The notes beneath the pieces were generated by a model that did no database searches, had not been told where the DNA came from, and was given only the letters and a program-made list of their open reading frames with translations. Made by a program: the position numbers and the translations under genes. A DNA stretch of 64,000 bases from Nocardia asteroides (lineage in GTDB: Bacteria > Actinomycetota > Actinomycetes > Mycobacteriales > Mycobacteriaceae): positions 5,260,001-5,324,000 of the forward strand of contig NZ_LR134352.1 of NCBI RefSeq assembly GCF_900637185.1, written 5' to 3'. Positions 58,062-64,000 of the stretch are shown here, piece by piece (within the stretch, counting starts at the first letter, position 1; each line of letters begins with the position of its first letter).

Positions 58062-58370
58062 TCACGTGCGGCGCCGGGTTTCGTTGAGCGTGTCGGCGAG
58101 CGTGCGGTTCATCTCGGCCGCGGCGGCCAGCTGCTGTTGCAGCAGCGCCACCTTGCGGCGCAGCGCGGTGGCGTCCATCCGTTCCAGGCTGGGGCCCTCG
58201 GCCGCGCGCACCCAGTTGCGCACCGAATTCGCGTGCACGCCGATCTGTTCGGCGACCACGCGGCACGCCTCCGACTCGCTGCGCAGCTTGTCGGTCAGCG
58301 CGACGACCTGGGTGACCGCGGCGTCGCGGACCTCGGGTGAGACCCGGCGGTAGGACCGGTGCGGCATCAC
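58062..58370 (-). CDS. IS3 OrfA-like helix-turn-helix protein
   Basis: A 102-residue DNA-binding protein resembling the first ORF of IS3-family transposases. It has a helix-turn-helix at about 25-55 (EACRVVAEQIGVHANSVRNW VRAA) and a C-terminal leucine-rich coiled coil (LRRKVALLQQQLAAAAEMNR). No catalytic OrfB or terminal inverted repeat is beside it. It overlaps the VirB4-like gene by start codon (GTGATG), so it belongs to the operon. A domesticated regulator or DNA-binding partner is likelier than a live insertion sequence. Confidence 0.75.
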   Translation of the reverse strand: MMPHRSYRRVSPEVRDAAVTQVVALTDKLRSESEACRVVAEQIGVHANSVRNWVRAAEGPSLERMDATALRRKVALLQQQLAAAAEMNRTLADTLNETRRRT

Positions 58371-60712
58371 TGCGCACCCCCGTCCGCCGCCTGCGGGTCG
58401 GGCGCGCCACGCGGGTTGTCGCCGAACTCGCTGAAGCGCTGGTTCGTGTCGTGGATTCCGCTTTCCTTCTCCGACACCGTGAACTCCATGTGGAAGGGGA
58501 TACCGGGACGGCGATCCTCACCGATCTTGAGCAGGAACTTGCCGGTGCCGGGCGGCGACGGCCGCTGCTGGCCCGGCTTGAGTGCCTCCCCGGTGAGCGC
58601 CTGGGGCGCCGACCAGCCGGTGACCATCTCCTGCTCGGCGGCGGTGAAGGGCACCGTCGAGTCGAGCCTGCTGATCTCCTCGGCGGGCAGCGCTCCGAAG
58701 ATCTTGGCGCGGGCGCGTTCCAGGAAGCCGATCGCCTTGGCGATCGCGGCGTCGGAGCCCAGCGCCTGCAGGTCCTTGATGGTGTGGCTGATCATGATCA
58801 GCGCGGTGGCCAGGCCACGCTGCAGGCGGGTCAGCTCGTCGACGCGGTCGACCATGAAGTCGCCCAGGCCCAGCACCTGCCACAGCTCGTCCATGACCAC
58901 CTGGAAGTAGCGCTGCGGACCGAGTTTCGCGTCGGCCAGCACGTGCGCGGCCTCGACCGAGGCGAAACCGTCGGCCCAGCAGGCCAGCATGACCGCGGCC
59001 TTGAGCTTCTTGTCGCCGGTGGGGATGTGCGAGACGTCGATGCACACCGCGACGGCGCCGGTGTCGATCGGCACGGTGGTCTGGCCGTTGAAGATCGCGC
59101 CGAACGGGCCCTGGGTGAGCGCGCGCAGCGAACGCCGCAGGTTCTTGATCGCGTTCTGGTACTCGTCCTCGTTGTCGGCGCCCGCGTCGAGCATGAGTTC
59201 GGGGCCGCCGCCGACGATGACCTCCAGCAGGTTCTCCATGATCGGCGGCTTGTCCGGGGCGTATCCGCTGCCCGGCTGGTACAGGATCCGCAGCGAGGTC
59301 GCGATCAGCGTCTCCTCGAAGTCGGCGACCCTGGCGCCACGCACCAGCTCCACCAGACCCGCGATCAGGGTGACCTGACGGGCACGCAGGTCCTGCAGCA
59401 CCTGGCGTTGCAGCGCGGGGAAGTCGTCCAGGCGTGGGACGACCGAGCCGAGCACACCGGCGGCCAGCGGGTTGAGTTTGCCGTGGCCGTAGCCGAGGTC
59501 GATGACCTGGCCGCCGACGAGTTCGACCATCTTGCGGTAGTCGGGTTTCACGTCGGCCAGGATCAGCGGGGTGATGCCCTGGGCGATACCGCCCAGCACG
59601 ATCCGGCGGACCAGCGAGGACTTGCCGAAACCGTTGAGCCCCAGCACGAACAGGCTGGGCGCGGTGATGAAGCTGCCGCGCATGAACCAGTTCATCGGAT
59701 CGAAGCAGACCGGCGCGCCGGTGTGCAGGTGCGAACCGAGCGGGGTGCCGATCAGCGGCGCGCCCGCGCCGACCGACCACGGCCACAGACCCGCGACCTG
59801 GGCGGTGGTGGCGCGGTATTCGACCGGGCGGCCGACCACGTTCATCTTGCCGCCGCCGGGGCCGGAGTAGCCGCGGTCGGTCAATTCGGCCGTGGTGCGG
59901 TCGAATCCGTCGCTGACGACGGCCTCGGTGCGGGCCTGGGCGTTGTTGCGGCGCAGGTCGTCGGTGTGGATGCGGAAGGTAGCCCAGGCCGCGCGCAGGC
60001 CGGACTGCTCACGCGCGATCATCTCGTAGCGGGCGCGGGTGGCGTCGTCGAGCAGCGACGGGCCCTGCCGGCGATCGGCCTTGCCCCGCGACTTGGCCGC
60101 GCGGCCGGCGCCCATGGCGCGGTCGGCGACGTCGTCGGGGCGGTCGGCCTTCACCGGGCGTACGGGTTTGACGAACTTGGCCGGTTCGGCCTGCCGCGGC
60201 GGTTTCCGGCGCGCGGGATCCATCGCCCGCTCGTGATCGAGCCGCGGGCCGTGATCCTCGGCGCGCAGGCCACGCTCGGCGCGTGTCCTGGCGGCCCGGT
60301 CGGGCTCGGGACGCGGGCGCGGCCGCCGCTCCCCCGCCGGACGTTCGCGACCGGCGCGGGCGTCGTCGCCACGGCGTGGGCGGGCCTCGTCCTCACGGGG
60401 CCTGCGGGTGTCGCCGCCCCGCTGCCGCCGGTCCTCGTCGGGCCGTGGCCTGCGGGGTTCCTCGCCGCGCTCGGCCTGCCTGCGCGGGTCGTCGGCGCGT
60501 GGCCTGCCCTCGCGCGGACGGCGTTCGCGCTCGGTGTGCTCGTCGGCCACGGTGGTGCTCCGCGCCGACTCGCGGTCGGCGCGCTCCTCCAGGCCGAGCA
60601 CGTCGTCGCTCACGCGCGAGGCGCTCCCGGCCGGTCGTGGCTCGCGTTCCCCGCGGATGCGGGGCGGCCGATGGACGGGCCGTAGCGCGATGTCGTCGAA
60701 GTCGCGTCCCAT
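58367..60712 (-). CDS. VirB4-like conjugal transfer ATPase
   Basis: A 781-residue ATPase that should power assembly of the secretion channel. Residues about 40-215 are an extended, very Arg/Glu/Asp/Pro-rich disordered region. The ATPase core has Walker A GLNGFGKSS (358-366), LADVKPDYRKMVELV after it, and Walker B QVVMDELWQVLG. A C-terminal MISHTIKDLQALGSD segment matches the TraG/VirB4 RecA fold. It ends overlapping the IS3-like gene, and it starts 7 bases after SCO6880. No membrane helix is seen. Confidence 0.92.
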   Translation of the reverse strand: MGRDFDDIALRPVHRPPRIRGEREPRPAGSASRVSDDVLGLEERADRESARSTTVADEHTERERRPREGRPRADDPRRQAERGEEPRRPRPDEDRRQRGGDTRRPREDEARPRRGDDARAGRERPAGERRPRPRPEPDRAARTRAERGLRAEDHGPRLDHERAMDPARRKPPRQAEPAKFVKPVRPVKADRPDDVADRAMGAGRAAKSRGKADRRQGPSLLDDATRARYEMIAREQSGLRAAWATFRIHTDDLRRNNAQARTEAVVSDGFDRTTAELTDRGYSGPGGGKMNVVGRPVEYRATTAQVAGLWPWSVGAGAPLIGTPLGSHLHTGAPVCFDPMNWFMRGSFITAPSLFVLGLNGFGKSSLVRRIVLGGIAQGITPLILADVKPDYRKMVELVGGQVIDLGYGHGKLNPLAAGVLGSVVPRLDDFPALQRQVLQDLRARQVTLIAGLVELVRGARVADFEETLIATSLRILYQPGSGYAPDKPPIMENLLEVIVGGGPELMLDAGADNEDEYQNAIKNLRRSLRALTQGPFGAIFNGQTTVPIDTGAVAVCIDVSHIPTGDKKLKAAVMLACWADGFASVEAAHVLADAKLGPQRYFQVVMDELWQVLGLGDFMVDRVDELTRLQRGLATALIMISHTIKDLQALGSDAAIAKAIGFLERARAKIFGALPAEEISRLDSTVPFTAAEQEMVTGWSAPQALTGEALKPGQQRPSPPGTGKFLLKIGEDRRPGIPFHMEFTVSEKESGIHDTNQRFSEFGDNPRGAPDPQAADGGAQ

Positions 60713-60719
60713 GATCGCC

Positions 60720-62216
60720 TCACCCCGCCAATGCCTTCGGAATGGTCGCGTGCTCGGGCAGGATGACGCCGCAACCCAGCGAGGCCGCGAACGCCGCGGC
60801 CTGGTACCGGTAGCAGCGCCGGATCTTCAGCCGGGCCTGCGTCGAGAGGTCGCGGGTGATGGCCTCGATGCGCGGCAGGTCACCGCGCAGCGGCTCGGTG
60901 ATCGTCACCAGCGCGCCGAAGCGGGTCACACCGTGCCCGCGGGCCTGTTCCTCGCGAGCCTGCTGGGTCGCACCGACCCGCAGTGTCGCGGCGGCCGAGA
61001 CCACGCCGCGTTCGCTCTGCTGCGCCACCAGCGCGTTCTTGAAGTCGTCGTCGACGATCTCGGCGGCGTCGGCGGCCGAGTGCGGCCGGTAGACGATCGC
61101 GATGCGCTTGCGCGGCACTTCGGGATTCGGCGCGAGCAGCCGCTGCAGCACCCGCTCGTCGACCGCGCCCTCGGGCGCGGCGTCCATCTCCCAGGTGACC
61201 GAGCGGCCACCGTCGTGGATCAGGTGGTCCCACTTCTCGTCGTGCGAGACCGGGCCCGCGTCGTCCCAGCCCAGGCCGTGCCCGCCCGGATCGGCCGCGG
61301 CCACTTCGAGATCGGCCTGCGCGGCCGGGTCGTAGCTGCGCCGGATGAAGGAGATGACCTCCTCGGCCGACATCGGCTGCGCCCGCACGCCCGCCTCGGC
61401 CAGCGCCGCGCAGATGCCGGGCAGCCTGCGCCCGATCTCCACGGCCTCCTCGGCCGGGTTCTTGCGGCGCTCGGCCGTGGTGGCCTTGAACGTGATCGCC
61501 ACGCGCGGCAGCAGTTGCACCCGCTCCTGCGGCAGCTCGGTGGCCAGCTCGTACATCACCTGCTGGGCCAGGTCGGGCGCCTCGGGCCGGGTGATCGTGG
61601 AGACTTCGTTGAGCAGCCGGTTGCCGGTCTCGGGCACGGTGTCGATCACCGGGACCACCGCGACGATGTCGCTGGTCTGGCCGACGGAGGCGAGGAAGGT
61701 GCCCCAGGCGGCGACCCAGCGGTCGATCACCGGCTGGTCGACCGCCTCGTGCCCCTGCGGCCACGCCCGCAACACCACGGTGTACTGCGCGAACGCCGGC
61801 AGGTGGATCATCCCGAAGTGGTAGCCGCCGGCGTCGATGCCCTCGTAGAGCTTCGACGGCGCGAGCAGCCCCGGCAGCTTGGTGACGCCGCCGGGGATCC
61901 GGGAGAACCGGCCACCCCGATACACGTGCTCGGTGTTCTTGCGCGAGCGCATCCAGTTGAACATCATCAATCCCGTCTCGTAGCCCGAGCGGCCCCCCGT
62001 CCGCCACACCAGAGGCACCATCACCAGGGCGCCCAGGCCGCCGACGACGAAACCCCATTTGAACCCACCGACCATGGCGCTGATCAGGGCCGCGATCACC
62101 ACGACGAAACCGATCACGGTCTCTTCCCAGCGCAGGCCGAAAAGGCCCGCGCTGCGCGGCTTCTGCCACAGCCCGTACGAGCGCCGCTCGTAGGTGTCGG
62201 TCGAGGTGGTCGTCAT
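60720..62216 (-). CDS. SCO6880-family membrane protein (type IV secretion component)
   Basis: A 498-residue protein of the SCO6880 family, which accompanies actinobacterial conjugation loci. Two N-terminal membrane helices (about 32-50 and 53-71) carry a PrgI-like YGLWQKPRSAGLFGLRWEET start. A long cytoplasmic region follows, with no Walker motif. It may be the inner-membrane partner of the VirB4 ATPase. ATG 62216 overlaps the TrbL-like gene by four bases. Confidence 0.9.
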   Translation of the reverse strand: MTTTSTDTYERRSYGLWQKPRSAGLFGLRWEETVIGFVVVIAALISAMVGGFKWGFVVGGLGALVMVPLVWRTGGRSGYETGLMMFNWMRSRKNTEHVYRGGRFSRIPGGVTKLPGLLAPSKLYEGIDAGGYHFGMIHLPAFAQYTVVLRAWPQGHEAVDQPVIDRWVAAWGTFLASVGQTSDIVAVVPVIDTVPETGNRLLNEVSTITRPEAPDLAQQVMYELATELPQERVQLLPRVAITFKATTAERRKNPAEEAVEIGRRLPGICAALAEAGVRAQPMSAEEVISFIRRSYDPAAQADLEVAAADPGGHGLGWDDAGPVSHDEKWDHLIHDGGRSVTWEMDAAPEGAVDERVLQRLLAPNPEVPRKRIAIVYRPHSAADAAEIVDDDFKNALVAQQSERGVVSAAATLRVGATQQAREEQARGHGVTRFGALVTITEPLRGDLPRIEAITRDLSTQARLKIRRCYRYQAAAFAASLGCGVILPEHATIPKALAG

Positions 62217-63658
62217 CGCGGGATCGTGCTCCTGCCGAGGTCGGGTGAACGATTCGCCCAGCGGTCACCGGCGAGGTCGCCCGCCGCCTGGTCGGCCCTG
62301 CTCGCGCTGCCTGCCGCCGCGCGCGCGGCGACCACGTTGCGGGCGGCGCCGGAGGGCACCGAACCCGAACTCGGTGCCGCGGGCGCGCCGCCACCGCCGC
62401 GGGGCGGTGGGGTGGGCGCCGGGCCACGCGGGGCGCCGCCGCCCGTGCCGCCCGCGCCGGGACGCGGTCCCGCGCCGCCGCTGCCGAAGTAGCCCGCCGA
62501 GCCGGGTGCCGCGGCGGGCCGGGTGGCGACCGCCTTGGTACCGATCGCGCCCAGCGCCATCGCGCCGACCGCGGTGCCACCGGCGACCATCAGACCGGAA
62601 CCACCGGTGCCGACCGTCGCGACGGCGGGCGCGACCAGGCGCATCAGCGCGGGCAGCACGAACGCGACACTGCACAGCAGCACCAGCGCGACCAGCATCC
62701 GCTGTGCCTGTTCACCTTCCGGCAGGCCGCCGGAGGTGGTGGTCTCGTCGACGTGGCCCGCGGTGGTGAACGCGATCATGTACACGATCGCCGCGACCGG
62801 CTTGAACAGCATGAACGCGATGATCCAGCCGACCAGTTTCTGATAGGACTGTTTGCCGGTCCCGGTCGCCGAGGCGGCGGCGGCCAGCGGCAGCACGCCC
62901 GCGGCGACCACCAGCAGACCCTGCCGCACGATGGCCAGCACGATCTGGGCGAGCGCGCCGAGCAGGCCGACGATCGCGATGATCAGCACCAGGCCGGGCG
63001 AGAACGCCTGCAGCTTGGAGGTCTTCACCATCAGCTCGGCCATGTTCTTGGCGTTGCCGCCGGTGGCGTCCTGGATGATCCACTCGGAGAACTTGTCCGA
63101 GGCCCGGGTGCCCGCCACGATCACCGCGCCGAGCATCCACGAACTGAACACCACGCGGGCGAACAACCGGAACGATTCGGCGGCCTCGCTGACCGCCGCC
63201 CCGCGTCTGGCCTCGGCCAAGCGGCCACCGGTGATGATCACCGAGGCGATCAGCAACAGCATCTGGATCTGATAGGTGTAGTCGTTGATCTTGGTGAACA
63301 GGGCGCCGGAGTCGCTCACCGCCTCGTTGGGCACCTTCATCCAGAAGGTCAGCGCCAGGATCAGCGCCTCACCGAGGCCCTTCATCAGCGAGTCGACCAC
63401 CTTGCCGAAGGTGGAGTCCCAGGCCTTGTCCTTGACCGCGGTGGCCGCGTCGCCCGGATGTGAGGCGGCGTTGCCGGCCTTGCACACCGCCGAGGCCGCG
63501 TCACCGAGCGAGATACCGGGAATGGCGACACTGTCGAGCGTGTCGTGCAGTTCGTTGCAGGCCTGGTCGAAGCCGTAGGTCTGGCCGTAGGCCACCGTCG
63601 GCGTCGCGATCATCACGGTGAAGATCACCGCGAAGATTGTGAGTATTCGCCTCAGCAT
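62213..63658 (-). CDS. TrbL/VirB6-like polytopic membrane protein
   Basis: A 481-residue protein. A signal-peptide-like start (LRRILTIFAVIFTVMIATPTVAYG) is followed by an extracytoplasmic loop with cysteines and at least six membrane helices (LLLIASVIITGG, FSSWMLGAVIVAGTRAS, GLVLIIAIVGLLGALAQIVL, LVGWIIAFMLFKPVAAIVYM). The final ~110 residues are a Gly/Pro/Ala tail. The topology is that of TrbL/VirB6 channel proteins. ATG 63658 was chosen at MLRRIL; earlier in-frame codons reach into non-homologous sequence. Confidence 0.85.
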   Translation of the reverse strand: MLRRILTIFAVIFTVMIATPTVAYGQTYGFDQACNELHDTLDSVAIPGISLGDAASAVCKAGNAASHPGDAATAVKDKAWDSTFGKVVDSLMKGLGEALILALTFWMKVPNEAVSDSGALFTKINDYTYQIQMLLLIASVIITGGRLAEARRGAAVSEAAESFRLFARVVFSSWMLGAVIVAGTRASDKFSEWIIQDATGGNAKNMAELMVKTSKLQAFSPGLVLIIAIVGLLGALAQIVLAIVRQGLLVVAAGVLPLAAAASATGTGKQSYQKLVGWIIAFMLFKPVAAIVYMIAFTTAGHVDETTTSGGLPEGEQAQRMLVALVLLCSVAFVLPALMRLVAPAVATVGTGGSGLMVAGGTAVGAMALGAIGTKAVATRPAAAPGSAGYFGSGGAGPRPGAGGTGGGAPRGPAPTPPPRGGGGAPAAPSSGSVPSGAARNVVAARAAAGSASRADQAAGDLAGDRWANRSPDLGRSTIPR

Positions 63659-63717
63659 TGTTGGCACCCCTCGATGGTCCGCAGGGAATCGATCCGGGCT
63701 GTGCTGTACACCGATGC

Positions 63718-64000
63718 TCACCATTTCGTCCACCCCGCCAGCGTTTCCACGTACTCGGTCTGGGCGTTGGTCGTGGTCGACGGCTTGAGCCGCCAGTCGC
63801 CCTCGTCCCACACCACGATCATCCGCATGGCGGCATACAACTGCTTACCGTCGATCACCGGGCCGCGCGAGGCGAGTCGCACGATCGCCATGTCGTCGGC
63901 GTAATCGTCGATCTTGAACGCGTCGGAGGCCACGAAGTAGCGGGTCACCTTCTCCGGCTGCTGTTTCGGCAGCTTGTCGCTCGACCACGCCGAATCGTAG
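63718..64000 (-). CDS. first gene seen of the secretion operon, 5' end outside window
   Basis: A partial protein (C-terminal ~93 residues visible) whose frame is open to the window edge. It reads SDKLPKQQPEKVTRYFVASD, then DDMAIVRLASRGPVIDG and VVWDEGDWRLKPSTT, an NTF2-like or TcpC-like pattern common in these loci. It ends 59 bases before the TrbL-like gene in the same direction, so it is probably cotranscribed with the operon. A GTG at 63948 exists, but reading continues upstream without a stop, so the true start lies beyond. Confidence 0.7.
   Translation of the reverse strand, partial: YDSAWSSDKLPKQQPEKVTRYFVASDAFKIDDYADDMAIVRLASRGPVIDGKQLYAAMRMIVVWDEGDWRLKPSTTTNAQTEYVETLAGWTKW

Noticed and set aside
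58062..58370. A complete IS3 insertion sequence
   Set aside because: No OrfB, no terminal inverted repeats and no target duplication; the gene is embedded by overlap in the operon.

Overview
The window is a high-G+C (about 70%), densely packed actinobacterial chromosome segment. Gene content and order point to Nocardia or a close mycolic-acid relative. From memory, it follows the Mycobacterium tuberculosis block between nusB (Rv2533c) and ppiB (Rv2582), with inversions and accessory genes inserted. No rRNA, tRNA, CRISPR array or intact insertion sequence was found.

Layout. 0-9.8 kb is an accessory stretch: a class I methyltransferase divergent from a TetR regulator, an EamA exporter, an ECF41 (SigJ-like) sigma factor, an FAD monooxygenase beside a decayed TetR gene, an AlkB-like dioxygenase behind a LexA box, a TetR/quinone-oxidoreductase divergent pair, and a bacterial serpin. 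9.9-14.1 kb holds a 1013-residue NERD-domain membrane protein with a repeat-rich linker, an orphan MerR-type promoter, and an unknown membrane protein. 14.2-28.9 kb is core: yciI-nusB-efp-pepQ, a prepilin peptidase, aroC-aroK-aroB (aroK with a long basic tail, and no aroQ following), then aroE-mltG-ruvX-alaS-rarA on the minus strand. 29-36.7 kb has a Tat-exported PhoD phosphatase, a DGPF/ECF42 sigma pair, a siderophore-interacting protein, a kinase-like protein, an Rv2560-like membrane protein and a DUF389 protein. 36.7-43.4 kb has aspS, a YpfJ-type metalloprotease, a putative ESX (type VII) substrate pair and an epimerase behind a KstR-type palindrome. 43.4-52.6 kb has a secreted GDSL hydrolase, an MmyB-like regulator separated from its likely target oxidoreductase by two inserted membrane genes, an SOS-box radical SAM gene, mdh, hisS and ppiB.

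52.9-64 kb is the main accessory system: a tightly overlapping minus-strand operon for an actinobacterial type IV secretion/conjugation machine. It encodes a TrbL-like membrane protein, an SCO6880-family protein, a VirB4-type ATPase with a charged N-terminal extension, an IS3-OrfA-like HTH protein, a three-domain peptidoglycan hydrolase whose NlpC/P60 domain has lost its catalytic Cys and His, a lipoprotein, a VirD4-type coupling protein and a DUF4913 protein. It runs off the right edge, and no relaxase or integrase is visible. It sits next to ppiB, where relA would be expected.

Regulation is unusually readable in the bases: two LexA boxes, ECF41 and ECF42 autoregulatory promoters, two TetR-type split operators, a MerR-type 19-bp-spacer promoter, a KstR-like box, a pair of DnaA boxes, and a duplicated operator flanking an insertion.
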